DNA from: Aurantimonas marina
Lineage (GTDB): Bacteria > Pseudomonadota > Alphaproteobacteria > Rhizobiales > Rhizobiaceae
NCBI RefSeq assembly: GCF_017183135.1
Contig: NZ_JADDXW010000011.1
Coordinates: 62,001-126,000 of the forward strand
Length of the DNA stretch: 64,000 nt
Reading direction: 5' to 3'
A model generated the notes under the pieces. It ran no database searches. It saw only the letters and a program-made list of their open reading frames with translations, and had not been told where the DNA came from. The stretch's first letter is position 1. Every line of letters starts with the position of its first letter. Positions 1-9,291 of the stretch are shown here, piece by piece. A program made the translations under genes and the position numbers.

Positions 1-102
1 CGCTCCGGCCGCGTGCGCGAAGCCGATCGGCGCCAGCGTGGGGGCGAAAGCGACGAGCCAGGCGGCGCGTCGTCCCGTTCGCATGAAAGTCTGAATCATC
101 AT
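1..102 (-). CDS. Partial gene downstream of flgI, probable MotE-type motility protein
   Basis: Only the first ~34 codons are in the window. Tandem ATG codons at 102 and 99 overlap the flgI stop codon (ATGA type), so the gene is translationally coupled to flgI. The visible residues are a few basic residues and then a hydrophobic run ending in AHAAGA, which looks like a signal peptide. In Rhizobiales the gene after flgI is usually motE, a periplasmic chaperone of the motor protein MotC, followed by flgH. The MotE call rests on position and signal peptide only, because the diagnostic part lies outside the window. Confidence 0.45.
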   Translation of the reverse strand, partial: MMIQTFMRTGRRAAWLVAFAPTLAPIGFAHAAGA

Positions 103-1280
103 TGCACCACGAGTTCGGCCTGTAGGGCACCGGCCGTCTTGATCCCCTGCAGGATCGCGATGATCCCCGTTGGCTTCAGTCCGATACCGTTGAGACCGCG
201 AACCACGGACTCCAGATCGGCGCCCCCCACCAGGGCGAAGGATCCACCGTCCTGCTGGGCATTGACGATGGTTTCGGAGGTCACCACGGTCTGGCCCTTT
301 GAGAAGGGCTCAGGCTGCGAGACGGCCGGCAGTTCGCTGACCCTGACGGTCAGATTGCCATGGGTCAGCGCAACGGTGGATATCTGCACGTCTCTGCCGA
401 TGACAACCGTGCCGGTCCGCTCGTCGATGACGACCCGGGCCGCCTGATCGGGCGCGATCCTGAGATCACCGATTTCGGCAATAAATCGGGTGCTCGACAC
501 CTTTGCGGGCCGCTTGAGATGGATCGTGCGGAAGTCCTCTTCCTGCGCGACGGCCGCCCCCCAGCGATTGACGGCATAGTTGTTGACGATGTCGACGACG
601 CGGATCGCGGTCTTGAAATCCGGATTGAACAGCTCGATCGCCAGTCGGCCGTCATCGTTGAAGGCGCCAGGCACCTCTCGCTCGACAAGTGCGCCGTTCG
701 CAATCCGGCCGGTGGTCGGCACGCCCTGGGTCAGGCTCTCGCTCTCGCCCTGAGTGGAAAAGCCGCTCACCGCTAGCGGGCCTTGCGCGACCGCGTAGAT
801 CTCACCGTCAGCGCCATACAGCGGCGTCATCACCAGCGTACCGCCCATCAGAGACGAGGCATCGCCGAGCGAGGACACGGTGACATCGATGCGCGAGCCG
901 GTGCCGATGAAAGCCGGCAGTTCAGCGGTCACGGTAACCGCAGCGACATTCTTGCTGCGCGAGGACTGGGACCGGATATTGACGCCCATCCGATCGAGCA
1001 TGGACTGCATTGACTGCTCGGTGAATGGCGCATTGCGCATGGAATCGCCGGTCCCCTGAAGGCCGATCACGAGGCCGTAACCGACGAGCTGGTTGGCCCG
1101 CACGCCGCGAATATTGACGATGTCCTTGATGCGGACGGTGCCGGCCGCGTCGGCCGGATTGCCGCGGACAGGCTGGAGCTTTGCCACAGCTTGGCCGCCG
1201 GCGCCGCTATAGTCAGCCGCCGACGCGGCCTGAAGGCTCGCGGCGATGAGGAGGACCCCGAGGAGCAGCCGCACGATCAT
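99..1280 (-). CDS. flgI: Flagellar P-ring protein FlgI
   Basis: 393 residues, a normal length for FlgI, which assembles in the periplasm as the P ring around the flagellar rod. A cleavable signal peptide is visible (hydrophobic run ending ASLQAASAAD). The mature N-terminus carries the family signature RIKDIVNIRGVRANQLVGYG, followed by VIGLQGTGDS. The ATG at 1280 overlaps the flgA stop (ATGA). The gene sits at the promoter-distal end of the minus-strand flagellar operon, between flgA, the P-ring chaperone, and the probable motE. Family assignment is secure. Confidence 0.97.
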   Translation of the reverse strand: MIVRLLLGVLLIAASLQAASAADYSGAGGQAVAKLQPVRGNPADAAGTVRIKDIVNIRGVRANQLVGYGLVIGLQGTGDSMRNAPFTEQSMQSMLDRMGVNIRSQSSRSKNVAAVTVTAELPAFIGTGSRIDVTVSSLGDASSLMGGTLVMTPLYGADGEIYAVAQGPLAVSGFSTQGESESLTQGVPTTGRIANGALVEREVPGAFNDDGRLAIELFNPDFKTAIRVVDIVNNYAVNRWGAAVAQEEDFRTIHLKRPAKVSSTRFIAEIGDLRIAPDQAARVVIDERTGTVVIGRDVQISTVALTHGNLTVRVSELPAVSQPEPFSKGQTVVTSETIVNAQQDGGSFALVGGADLESVVRGLNGIGLKPTGIIAILQGIKTAGALQAELVVQ

Positions 1281-1762
1281 CCGCGGATCCGGACGCTGCC
1301 GTTGGCTTCGACGATGCCCGAGACGATGACGCCACTGTCGGCATTGCGGACACGTACGACCTCGCCTTCAGCGGCCGAACGCAGCGCCGTGCCGAGCCCT
1401 GTGATGACCAGTCCTCCTTCGCGGAAGACCAGCGTCACGGCCGCGCCCGCCCGCACCAGGTCGGGCGTCTTGAGATCCGACAGAAGGATCGGCTTGCCCG
1501 GCAAAAGGGTGCGACGCGCCACCTGCCCCGCAAGCATTTCGTCCTCGATGACGTAGAGCGGAAGCTTCTCGTCCTTGACGATATAGGCCTTGTAGGCAAC
1601 GCCCCGGTCGGCAACGCTCTGGCCCGGATAGACGACGGCCGCCGGAACCGGGAGTTCGAGTTCGGCCGCCAGACTTTGGACTGGGACCAGGAGTGCCGCG
1701 AGACCGGCGGCCGCCGCGAGGCTGAATGGCAGAGGCCGGGGAATGGTTGCGACGCCGCTCAT
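1277..1762 (-). CDS. flgA: Flagellar basal-body P-ring formation chaperone FlgA
   Basis: 161 residues with an N-terminal hydrophobic export signal (about residues 10-32) and a C-terminal SAF-like region containing LLPGKPILLSDLKTPDLVRA and GAAVTLVFREGG, both typical of FlgA. FlgA is the periplasmic chaperone for FlgI polymerisation into the P ring. It starts 3 bases after the flgG stop and overlaps flgI by 4 bases, so flgG-flgA-flgI are cotranscribed. Confidence 0.93.
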   Translation of the reverse strand: MSGVATIPRPLPFSLAAAAGLAALLVPVQSLAAELELPVPAAVVYPGQSVADRGVAYKAYIVKDEKLPLYVIEDEMLAGQVARRTLLPGKPILLSDLKTPDLVRAGAAVTLVFREGGLVITGLGTALRSAAEGEVVRVRNADSGVIVSGIVEANGSVRIRG

Positions 1763-1765
1763 GGA

Positions 1766-2554
1766 CTAACGGAGTCCCTTGGTGACGACGCTTGCCATCT
1801 CGTCGGCCGCTGAAATCACCTTCGAGTTCATTTCGTAAGCCCGCTGGGCGGAAATGAGCTGCGATATCTCCTTGACGGGATCGACGTTGGAATCCTCCAG
1901 GTAGCCCTGATGAACCACGGCCATGCCCGGATCCCCCGGAACGCCGGCGGTCGGCCCTCCCGATGCGATGGTCTCCTTGAACAGGTTGCCGCCCTGTGCC
2001 GCCAACCCGGCATCGTTTGCGAAAGTTGCGATCGTCAACTGGCCGATCTCCTGCGCATCGGCCTGGCCGTCGACCTGGGCGAAAACCTGGCCGCTCTGAT
2101 TGACGATCACTTCTGTCGCGTTCTGCGGCACGGTGATGGCCGGCTCGACGCGGTAGCCGTCAAGTGTGACAAGCTGACCCTCGCCATTGGTATTGAAGGC
2201 GCCGTCGCGGGTGTAGAGAATTTCCCCACCCGGACCTTCCACCTGAAACCACCCCAGGCCGTTCAAGGCCAGATCGAGCTTGTTGCCGGTCTGGTTAAGC
2301 GTACCCTGAAGGTTGATGTTGCGGATCGCCGCCAAGCGCACGCCGAGTCCCAGCTGAGCGCCTTCCGGCACTACGCCCTGGCCGCCCCGCGCGGGGACGC
2401 CCTGCATACGCTCCACCTGGTAGAGCAGATCAGTGAACTCAGCGCGGGCGCGCTTGAAACCGGTCGTGTTGATGTTCGCAATGTTATTGGCGATGACTTC
2501 AACATTGGTCTGCTGGGCGTTCATGCCGGTGGCGGCGATCGCAAGGGCTCGCAT
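1766..2554 (-). CDS. flgG: Flagellar distal rod protein FlgG
   Basis: 262 residues, the standard FlgG length. The N-terminus [20 protein letters not shown] with [18 protein letters not shown] is the conserved rod/hook domain. The central part contains the FlgG-type [20 protein letters not shown]. The C-terminus [20 protein letters not shown] and [15 protein letters not shown] is the heptad-rich helix shared by axial proteins. It forms the distal rod beneath the hook. The ATG at 2554 is preceded by a GGAG about 8 bases upstream. Confidence 0.97.
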   Translation of the reverse strand: MRALAIAATGMNAQQTNVEVIANNIANINTTGFKRARAEFTDLLYQVERMQGVPARGGQGVVPEGAQLGLGVRLAAIRNINLQGTLNQTGNKLDLALNGLGWFQVEGPGGEILYTRDGAFNTNGEGQLVTLDGYRVEPAITVPQNATEVIVNQSGQVFAQVDGQADAQEIGQLTIATFANDAGLAAQGGNLFKETIASGGPTAGVPGDPGMAVVHQGYLEDSNVDPVKEISQLISAQRAYEMNSKVISAADEMASVVTKGLR

Positions 2555-2647
2555 CGGGTGGCTCCTTCAGGAAGATAGATCGGCATTCCAGTTCCTGGAT
2601 CGCCGGAAAAGCAATATTCGAAGGGCGAATAAGAGGGCCGCGCCGCT

Positions 2648-2959
2648 TCAGATCGCCATGCGGGACAATTCGAGATAGGCGCTAACCGCCTTGTCGCGGA
2701 TGGAAACAGCCGTCTGGAGTGTGCGTTCGGCGGCCATGACGGATTCGACCACGGACTGCGTCGTCGCCTCGCCATTAATCCCTTTGATCGACGTCGCTTC
2801 GGCGGATTTGACCGTGGCGACGGCATCGCTGGCGATTTGCGACAGAACTGCGCTGAAGTCCGCTCCGGCGGCTGCCTGAGCGGGTCCTGCCGGGGAGAAT
2901 GCACTGCCGACCGCGCTGGTCCCGATGCTCGGAAAGGTGGCTCCAATCGAAGGGATCAT
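2648..2959 (-). CDS. fliE: Flagellar hook-basal body complex protein FliE
   Basis: 103 residues. FliE is the export-gate/MS-ring to rod junction protein. The C-terminal half has the FliE signature VVESVMAAERTLQTAVSIRD followed by KAVSAYLELSRMAI. I start at ATG 2959 because GAGGAG lies about 7 bases upstream. A TTG two codons earlier would overlap the flgC stop but is too close to that Shine-Dalgarno. It lies between flgC and flgG, the usual order in this group. Confidence 0.94.
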   Translation of the reverse strand: MIPSIGATFPSIGTSAVGSAFSPAGPAQAAAGADFSAVLSQIASDAVATVKSAEATSIKGINGEATTQSVVESVMAAERTLQTAVSIRDKAVSAYLELSRMAI

Positions 2960-2961
2960 GG

Positions 2962-3378
2962 TCAACTCCTCAGAAGATCGATGGTCATGTTGATAATTTC
3001 CCGCGCCTGCTTCACCACTTGGATGTTGGCTTCGTAGGAACGGTTCGCCTCGCGCATGTCGGCCATTTCGACCAGCATCCGCACGTTCGGCATCTTTACG
3101 TAACCCTCGGCGTTGGCCGCCGGATTACCGGGGTCGTGCTCGAGGACAAAGGGAGTTTCATCCGTCCCGATTCCCGCGACGCGGACCATATCGGCACCGG
3201 TGATCCGATCCATTTCTCCCTGAAAGGTGACCGTCTTGCGCTGATACGGGTCACTGCCGGGCGTCGACCCGGTGGTTTGGGCATTGGCAATATTTTCGGA
3301 GACCACGCGCATGCGCGTGGATTGCGCCTGAAGGCCGCTGGCCGCGATCTTGAGTGGGGAAAGAAGCGGATCGGACAT
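2962..3378 (-). CDS. flgC: Flagellar proximal rod protein FlgC
   Basis: 138 residues, the usual FlgC length. It begins [20 protein letters not shown] and contains the axial-protein motif [20 protein letters not shown]. The C-terminus [20 protein letters not shown] is typical of FlgC. It builds the proximal rod with FlgB and FlgF. An in-frame extension upstream to 3525 overlaps flgB and has no family similarity, so the start at 3378 is preferred; it follows the flgB stop by a few bases. Confidence 0.95.
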   Translation of the reverse strand: MSDPLLSPLKIAASGLQAQSTRMRVVSENIANAQTTGSTPGSDPYQRKTVTFQGEMDRITGADMVRVAGIGTDETPFVLEHDPGNPAANAEGYVKMPNVRMLVEMADMREANRSYEANIQVVKQAREIINMTIDLLRS

Positions 3379-3383
3379 GCGGA

Positions 3384-3764
3384 TTATCCCTTCACGGACA
3401 TGACGAGCAGGCGATGAAATGCCTTCACGACCGACGTATCGAGAGAATACGCCCGAGAAATCTCGCCGGCCTTGAGCATCTCCTGCTCGAGGCTCACGGA
3501 ATTGCCGGAATGGGTGACGTCCCAAGGCGTCTCGGTGACGACATCCTGGCTGTCACCGGTGCCGCCGAGCGAGGCCATATGCATGTTGCTAGAGCTCGCG
3601 AGATCGAGGCGTGTCGAAGCCAGAACCTCGCTGAAGGACGCCAGATCCTTGGCCTGGTAGCCAGGCGTATTCGCATTGGCGACGTTCTCGGCCACCAGCG
3701 TCTGGCGCGTGGCCAGCCACGCGGTGCGCTGCGAAGCGATTCCAAAAAGATAGACCTGTTCCAT
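3384..3764 (-). CDS. flgB: Flagellar proximal rod protein FlgB
   Basis: 126 residues, normal for FlgB. It starts [20 protein letters not shown], followed by the rod motif [20 protein letters not shown]. The C-terminal helix [20 protein letters not shown] matches the axial family. It is first in the flgB-flgC-fliE-flgG-flgA-flgI run. The preceding 212 bases (3765-3976) separate it from the unknown gene after flhB, so a local promoter is possible, though none was recognised. Confidence 0.94.
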   Translation of the reverse strand: MEQVYLFGIASQRTAWLATRQTLVAENVANANTPGYQAKDLASFSEVLASTRLDLASSSNMHMASLGGTGDSQDVVTETPWDVTHSGNSVSLEQEMLKAGEISRAYSLDTSVVKAFHRLLVMSVKG

Positions 3765-3976
3765 GACATCTCGCGCCAATGCTCTTGAGAGTCATGGTCT
3801 AGGGGGGAGCGCTTGTCCGAAGCTTGCCCTTGCGGTGATAACCGTTTGGGAAGGAACGGACGTGACGGCATTAAAAGGCCTCAGCGGCCAAAGGGGTCGC
3901 CGCCACAGAGGGTTTGCATCCGATGATGCGGAGACCATCTTCCGACGCGATCGCGGCAACCGACGAGTCGGTCGTG

Positions 3977-4420
3977 TCACGAATCCGGTGGGGAGCTAGG
4001 CTCTTGCAAATGCGCATCGAGGATCGCCTGGCGCAACTCCTCGGTGCCCCCGTCGGTCATCTCATCGGCGTCGTCGAAGGCGATGTAGGTGATATCCACG
4101 GCCGCCGCCGAGGCCCCCAGCTCAAGCTGGAAATGGGCTGTCACGCCGGCATGTTTGAACTCGAGGGCAAGCGAGATGATCGGCACGCCCCCCCAGTTGA
4201 GACGCACGTCGCCGGAATTAGCAAAGCGCAGCACACCCGGCTTCAGATACAGCTCCGCCGAGGACGTCACGATATCCGCAATGTTGCCGTAACGTTCGAG
4301 GCGCAGAAAGGCGATGTAGTCGACTACGTCCACCAGACGAAGTTCGGCGACGACTTCCTTGATGCCGTCGGCAAGCGCCCGCTCGCGCGACAGCGTGTTG
4401 TGTTTGCGGATATCGAGCAT
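3977..4420 (-). CDS. Unknown protein in the flagellar operon, after flhB
   Basis: 147 residues, not recognised. The protein looks soluble and mixed alpha/beta: a helical N-terminal third (residues about 10-60) ending in NIADIVTSSAELYLKPGVLR, then beta-rich segments around DVRLNWGGVPIISLALEF and GVTAHFQLELGASAAAVDI, and an acidic, proline-containing tail. No signal peptide, membrane segment or cysteine pair is evident. It starts two bases after the flhB stop and is co-oriented with the flagellar genes, so it is almost certainly cotranscribed. A role in flagellar assembly or control is inferred from position alone. Confidence 0.8.
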   Translation of the reverse strand: MLDIRKHNTLSRERALADGIKEVVAELRLVDVVDYIAFLRLERYGNIADIVTSSAELYLKPGVLRFANSGDVRLNWGGVPIISLALEFKHAGVTAHFQLELGASAAAVDITYIAFDDADEMTDGGTEELRQAILDAHLQEPSSPPDS

Positions 4421-4422
4421 GG

Positions 4423-5511
4423 CTACGCGGTAGCGACTCCCACCTTCGAGCCCGTTCGGGAGTGAAGGAAATAGATAAGTTCCGCGATCGCCTTGAAGAA
4501 TTGCGGCGGAATCATCTGATCGATCTCGACATGATCGTACATTGACCTTGCCAATAGCTTGTCTTCGATAACCGGCACGTCATTGGCCTCGGCGATTTCC
4601 CGGATCTTCAGGGCAATCAGGTCAGTGCCCTTGGCAACCACCATCGGCGCGCCACCCTCCTCACGAACGTATCGCAGCGCGATCGCGTAATGGGTCGGGT
4701 TGGCGATCACGAGCGTCGCGAAGGGCACGTCCGTCATCATGCGCCGTCGCACCCGGTCGCGGGCGATCTGACGCTGCCGACCCTTGACCATCGGATCGCC
4801 CTCGGCCTGCTTGTTTTCGTCCTTGATCTCCTGCTTCGACATCCTGAGGTCGCGCCGCCAGTGGATGCGGCTCATGGCGAGATCGGCGGCGACGAGCACG
4901 ATCGTCGCGATCGAGACGCCGGAGAGAAGCGTCATCGCCAGTTCGAGAATGAGTTCTGGCACCAGCACCGGATCTGCGAACATGGTGCGCATCATCGTCG
5001 GGAAACCCGACATGAGCAGCGTGCCGACGACTACGCCGATGGTGAGAAACTTGAACACAGACTTGCCGAACTCCGTCAGCCCACGCAGACCAAAAATCCG
5101 CTTGAACCCGGCCGACAGCGAAATATGAGACGCCTTCGGCCGGATTCGTTCGAAATTGATCTGCGGTGCGTTTTGGAGAACCGACGAGACAACCCCTCCG
5201 ATGACGAAGAAGACGGCCGCGGGCAGAACGAACCGGGCACCTTCGAGAGCCAGCATATGGAGGACGTGTAGGGCATCGGCACTCGTATTCAGATCCCATT
5301 GCAGGGGGTTTTCGAACGTCGTCTTGAGTACGAGAAGCAGATGGCCCGCACCATCGCGGACCTGAAACGCGATAAAGGCCATTGCGGCCAGAAGGGACGC
5401 CAGAATCGGCGCCTCGCGCGAGACCGGAAGATTGCCCTTCTCGATCGTGTCGTTGATCTTCTTCTCGGTCGGTTCTTCCGTTTTTGAGGATTTGTCCTCG
5501 CTATCCGACAC
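4423..5511 (-). CDS. flhB: Flagellar type III export protein FlhB
   Basis: 362 residues. FlhB is the inner-membrane substrate-specificity switch of the flagellar export apparatus. The cytoplasmic N-terminus is charged (SEDKSSKTEEPTEKKINDTI), followed by about four hydrophobic segments. The C-terminal cytoplasmic domain holds the self-cleavage motif NPTH within VIANPTHYAIALRY and the downstream DNDVPVIEDKLLAR-like element (EANDVPVIEDKLLARSMY). The start is a GTG. A 113-base gap separates it from fliG upstream. Confidence 0.97.
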   Translation of the reverse strand: MSDSEDKSSKTEEPTEKKINDTIEKGNLPVSREAPILASLLAAMAFIAFQVRDGAGHLLLVLKTTFENPLQWDLNTSADALHVLHMLALEGARFVLPAAVFFVIGGVVSSVLQNAPQINFERIRPKASHISLSAGFKRIFGLRGLTEFGKSVFKFLTIGVVVGTLLMSGFPTMMRTMFADPVLVPELILELAMTLLSGVSIATIVLVAADLAMSRIHWRRDLRMSKQEIKDENKQAEGDPMVKGRQRQIARDRVRRRMMTDVPFATLVIANPTHYAIALRYVREEGGAPMVVAKGTDLIALKIREIAEANDVPVIEDKLLARSMYDHVEIDQMIPPQFFKAIAELIYFLHSRTGSKVGVATA

Positions 5512-5624
5512 GGTGGATTAAACCCTCAAACCCATTGACGTTCGATGAACACATCGCTGCGGCACGAATTATCACCGGCATGCTGGACGCCACTCTTCTC
5601 CGCACAGGATACCCCACGCCGAGA

Positions 5625-6671
5625 TCACGGGGTTTCTTCGGGCGCACGCAATTGTATTTTACCCTCGCCGGAAAGCCGCAGAGCCTCATTTGCTATACGT
5701 CGGCGGGCACCCTCGATCTCGCTCGCCTGGACATCGACCACCTGCGCGAGTTCCGATTCGACCATGCGACGGGCGCGGGCGCCGAGCGCGGCCAGTGCGG
5801 TTTCCCGCAGTTCCCCTTCGACACCACGGAGCGCTAGAATCACGACCTCGGTCGGTACAGCGTCGAACAATGTCAGGCGGGACTTCTGCGGCAGGTTCGG
5901 CAAATCCTCAAAGACGAACAGAAGTTTCAGCAGTGTTTCCGCTTCGCGCGGCTGGACCGCCCGGATCGTATCGATCAATTCGTCCGACTGGCTCTTGTCG
6001 AGGCGGTTGACGATATCTGCGAGAATTGCATGCGTGCCAGCTTTCGACGGGCTGTCCGAGGCCCCGAGATAGGCATGCCGCACATGTCGCTCGAACAGCG
6101 CCACGACCGGATCCGACAGTTGTTTCAGCGACAGCATCCGGCGCATGACGTCGTTGCGGAACGCCGGCTGGAATTCGCGCACGATGATCGATGCCGTGTC
6201 GGCCGGAACCTTCGAAAGAAGAATGGCGACTACCTGGGGGTGTTCCTTCGCCAACTTCGGAGCGAGGATGTTCCCCTCCATGTTGGCGACCGCATCCCAA
6301 ATGCTGCGACCGCTCTGCTCGCTCCAGTCGACCGAAGAACCGTCCTCCCCGGACATGAAAATGGATGCGAACTCCTCCTCGGAGAGCGCGCTCTGCAGGA
6401 GCTCCGTCATCTGTCGCGCCGGACCATCGAGGCCTGGTGACTTCTTGAACGCCTCCTGGAAGGCGTCGACCAGTTCATCGATCTGCTCGGACTCGATCGC
6501 CTCGAGGCTGGCGGCGCTTTCATTCAACCGCTTGATCTCGTCCGGCGACAAATGCTTGAGAACCCGCTCGGCGCCCGGCGCGCCGAGAGCGATCAGCAGA
6601 ATCGCTGCTCGAGCGCTGCCACATTTCGGCAGTTCCGGGCCATCATCATGATAGGCGGCGACCATCGACAT
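5625..6671 (-). CDS. fliG: Flagellar motor switch protein FliG
   Basis: 348 residues. It has the three FliG regions: N-terminal AAILLIALGAPGAERVLKHL, the middle EHPQVVAILLSKVPADTASI with the EHPQ motif, and a C-terminal torque domain with VVILALRGVEGELRETALAA. FliG couples the MotA stator to the rotor. The gene starts 6 bases after the fliN stop. A second ATG two codons downstream is an alternative start. Function is secure. Confidence 0.96.
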   Translation of the reverse strand: MSMVAAYHDDGPELPKCGSARAAILLIALGAPGAERVLKHLSPDEIKRLNESAASLEAIESEQIDELVDAFQEAFKKSPGLDGPARQMTELLQSALSEEEFASIFMSGEDGSSVDWSEQSGRSIWDAVANMEGNILAPKLAKEHPQVVAILLSKVPADTASIIVREFQPAFRNDVMRRMLSLKQLSDPVVALFERHVRHAYLGASDSPSKAGTHAILADIVNRLDKSQSDELIDTIRAVQPREAETLLKLLFVFEDLPNLPQKSRLTLFDAVPTEVVILALRGVEGELRETALAALGARARRMVESELAQVVDVQASEIEGARRRIANEALRLSGEGKIQLRAPEETP

Positions 6672-6677
6672 GACAGA

Positions 6678-7046
6678 TCAAGCGGCTCGCTGGTTTTTCG
6701 ACTGAAGTCGCTCGCCAGGTTTGGCGACCTCCGTCAGCGTGACGCCGAAGCGCTGGTCCTCATTGTCGAGCACGACGATCTCGCCGCGGGCGACGACCCT
6801 GTCGTTGACGATGACATCCACCGGATCGCCGACCTTGGTATTGAGCTTGACGATGGTGCCGCGGCCGAGGTTGAGAATATCCGCGACGGTCATGGTCGTG
6901 GAGCCGAGGACAACGTGCATCGTTACCGGGACATCCATCACCAGGTCGAGATCGAGCCGGTCGGTGCCTGTTGACGCGCCGACGCCGAGGCCTGCGTCGA
7001 CGTCTTCATCGGGAGCATCATTAAATTCGTTCATGGAGTCGTCCAT
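6678..7046 (-). CDS. fliN: Flagellar motor switch protein FliN
   Basis: 122 residues. An acidic N-terminal tail (EFNDAPDEDVDAGLG) precedes the C-terminal SpoA/FliN domain, recognisable from DVPVTMHVVLGSTTMTVADI, ILNLGRGTIVKLNTKVGDPV and the closing RFGVTLTEV. FliN forms the lower C-ring with FliM. I start at ATG 7046, about 7 bases after GAAGGAAG. A further upstream in-frame extension has no Shine-Dalgarno and no similarity. Confidence 0.95.
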   Translation of the reverse strand: MDDSMNEFNDAPDEDVDAGLGVGASTGTDRLDLDLVMDVPVTMHVVLGSTTMTVADILNLGRGTIVKLNTKVGDPVDVIVNDRVVARGEIVVLDNEDQRFGVTLTEVAKPGERLQSKNQRAA

Positions 7047-7112
7047 CTTCCGGCTTCCTTCGGGCGGGTCATGCCGCGGCACTGCATCGCCGACTGGGGG
7101 CTCGTAACCGGA

Positions 7113-7505
7113 TTAGCGAGCCAGACTGGCGCGAAGCCTGTGTCGGCCCGGACCGTCGCCGCACTCGTTCGCGGTCGCCGCCGGCGCACACTCAGATCGC
7201 GCCGCCTGACCATGGCCTTTAGCATGCCAATCGGCCTTCGCGACAAGCAATTCAAGACGCTCGGTGGTCTCTTTCGCTTCGATGATCTGCGCCTCGAGCG
7301 CACGGAGGGTCTGGACACCCTCGTGCTTGAGAACGACCACCGCCTCCGCAGCTCGATTGATCGAGCGGTCGGCTTCTGCGAGCGCGGCGCCGAGGGCGTT
7401 TTCCGACGACCGCAAGATACGAAGCTCGCGATACATGCGCCCACTTCTGAGCGCCGTCACCACGAGCGCCATCATTAATATGATATCAGTCAGGTAGGAT
7501 GTCAT
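7113..7505 (-). CDS. DUF6468-like membrane-anchored protein overlapping fliM
   Basis: 130 residues. A single N-terminal membrane helix (MTSYLTDIILMMALVVTALR) is followed by a long charged alpha-helix/coiled coil (residues about 25-95) and a low-complexity tail. The ATG at 7505 lies inside the last codons of fliM in another frame, a 20-base overlap, so its translation is likely coupled to fliM. Small proteins of this build next to fliM in Alphaproteobacteria are grouped as DUF6468; that match is from memory of the family, not a search. Its position in the motor-switch operon suggests a motility function, which is unproven. Confidence 0.75.
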   Translation of the reverse strand: MTSYLTDIILMMALVVTALRSGRMYRELRILRSSENALGAALAEADRSINRAAEAVVVLKHEGVQTLRALEAQIIEAKETTERLELLVAKADWHAKGHGQAARSECAPAATANECGDGPGRHRLRASLAR

Positions 7506-8424
7506 CGATGAACTCCTCGGCGGGATCGATCCGTTCTTCAATCCGCAAGACGTAGGTTTCCCGCGAGCGCCCCATGCGCGCGCGAAACAGCGGCCGGTTT
7601 TCACATGCGACGGCGATCAGGCTGTTGGCGCCGATCTCCAGCGGAATTGTGTCGCCCACCTTGAAGCCGGCGATCGTCCTAAGCGGAACCTTCTTCTTGG
7701 AGAGCACCGCCTCGAGTCGTAGATCGCTCTGGGCAAAGCTCGCCTTGATCGCCTCGGACCAGTTTTCGTCGCGGTCGCGCTGGGGCGCCTCCGGCAGCGT
7801 GCGGAGGAAGCGCCGATGCGGCGCCAGGAAACTGGCTGGAAAGGCGAAGGCGAGAGGCGCGGCAATCCCCGCGGCGCGCAACTCGAACCGAAACAACACG
7901 AAGCGGTCGCTCGCCTCACCGAGTTCTTCGACCAGCAGGGGAGGATCGATCAGATCACCGACAGCGAGCTTGAGATCAGCAATGGGCTCGAACACCGGGC
8001 CCGCGGCTTCGGCCGCGGCCGCAAGGGCGAGCTTGACGACACCGCGATCGAGGTCGGTTGGTCCACGCGGGACGTCACCTGTACTGGAGGGCTCCGCCGC
8101 GAAGAAGGCCGCGATGAGCGCATCCAGGCCGGAGCGCTTGGCGGCGACATAGCCCGGCGTTCGAAAACGCGGCGAAGACAACAATGCGAAGAGACTCGCT
8201 GCTGCATCAGTGCTTTCGGCGTCGGGTGCGAAGTCCGTATCGACCTCAATCAATAGGAAGTCGAACGGTGCGCCGGCGATAGCGCCCAGCCTGGCAATAG
8301 CCGCTTCCGCCCACGCCTCGCCCATATGAGTGAGGCGCGGGAGATTGCGCGGCTCGACCTCGGCCGCACTGCGAAGTCGTTCGCCGATATTGGCCGAATC
8401 CGGCTGGGGAACGGTCTGGCTCAT
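7486..8424 (-). CDS. fliM: Flagellar motor switch protein FliM
   Basis: 312 residues, close to the usual FliM length. The N-terminus is divergent and alanine-rich. The middle domain covers roughly residues 40-200. The C-terminal SpoA domain contains VPLRTIAGFKVGDTIPLEIG and RPLFRARMGRSRETYVLRIE, the typical FliM ending. The N-terminal CheY-P-binding EN segment is not conserved, as in other rhizobial FliM. It lies 3 bases after motA and overlaps the DUF6468-like gene. Confidence 0.88.
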   Translation of the reverse strand: MSQTVPQPDSANIGERLRSAAEVEPRNLPRLTHMGEAWAEAAIARLGAIAGAPFDFLLIEVDTDFAPDAESTDAAASLFALLSSPRFRTPGYVAAKRSGLDALIAAFFAAEPSSTGDVPRGPTDLDRGVVKLALAAAAEAAGPVFEPIADLKLAVGDLIDPPLLVEELGEASDRFVLFRFELRAAGIAAPLAFAFPASFLAPHRRFLRTLPEAPQRDRDENWSEAIKASFAQSDLRLEAVLSKKKVPLRTIAGFKVGDTIPLEIGANSLIAVACENRPLFRARMGRSRETYVLRIEERIDPAEEFIDDILPD

Positions 8425-8427
8425 GGA

Positions 8428-9291
8428 TCAGGCCGCCGATCCGCCGCCGATGGTTTCATTTTCGACCTGATCGATCGTGGGACGGTCATAGGCAGAGATC
8501 GTCTTGCGTCCATATTCGAGCGCCACCTGCGGCATCGCGCCGTTCATATAGGCGATGAGGGTCGATTTCACGATAGTGAACATCCGGCACTTCTTGTCGC
8601 GCACCCCCTTCACCTTGGTGGCGATTGGGCCAACCACGCCGTAGGAAAAGAAGATGCCCGCAAAGGTCCCCACAAGTGCCGCCCCGATCAGGCCACCGAG
8701 AATCTCCGGAGACTGGTCCAGGGCGCCCATGGCCTTGATCACCCCGAGGACGGCCGCGACGATGCCGAGGGCGGGAAGACCGTCAGCCATGTCCTGAAGC
8801 GCGTGCTTGGGCTTCAATTGATCGTGGGCGATCGTCTGGATCTCTTCCTCCATGAGCGACTCGATCTCGTGTGGCCGCGCATTGCCGATGATGATCAGCC
8901 GACAATAGTCGCAAATGAAGCTGGTCATGGGGTCGTCTTTGAGAACGTCCGGATACGCTTGGAAGATCGTCGATTCCTTCGGGTCGTCGATGTGCGCCTC
9001 GACCTCGCTGCGCGATTTCGACCGCATCTCACGCATCAGCTGATGCAAGAGTCCGAGGACGTTCAAATAATCGTTCGGCTTCGGAACTTTGTTCTTGAAA
9101 GCCTCCATGACCGCCTTGCCGGTATCCTTCACGACCTTGGTCGGATTGGCAACAAGGAAGGTGCCGATCGATGAACCCAGAATGATCACGTATTCGAACG
9201 GCTGGACAAGAACCGCCAAATGTCCGCCCATCGCGACGAAGCCACCCAACAGACAGCCCAACGTCACGGCCAGCCCAAGCAGAATACCCAT
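8428..9291 (-). CDS. motA: Flagellar motor stator protein MotA
   Basis: 287 residues with four membrane segments: residues about 2-22 and 30-50 ([20 protein letters not shown]) and two near [20 protein letters not shown] and [20 protein letters not shown], the classic MotA core. The cytoplasmic loop between segments 2 and 3 carries charged residues used to contact FliG. It is the first gene of the minus-strand operon and diverges from the DUF1217 gene across a 176-base promoter region. motB is not present in the window. Confidence 0.97.
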   Translation of the reverse strand: MGILLGLAVTLGCLLGGFVAMGGHLAVLVQPFEYVIILGSSIGTFLVANPTKVVKDTGKAVMEAFKNKVPKPNDYLNVLGLLHQLMREMRSKSRSEVEAHIDDPKESTIFQAYPDVLKDDPMTSFICDYCRLIIIGNARPHEIESLMEEEIQTIAHDQLKPKHALQDMADGLPALGIVAAVLGVIKAMGALDQSPEILGGLIGAALVGTFAGIFFSYGVVGPIATKVKGVRDKKCRMFTIVKSTLIAYMNGAMPQVALEYGRKTISAYDRPTIDQVENETIGGGSAA

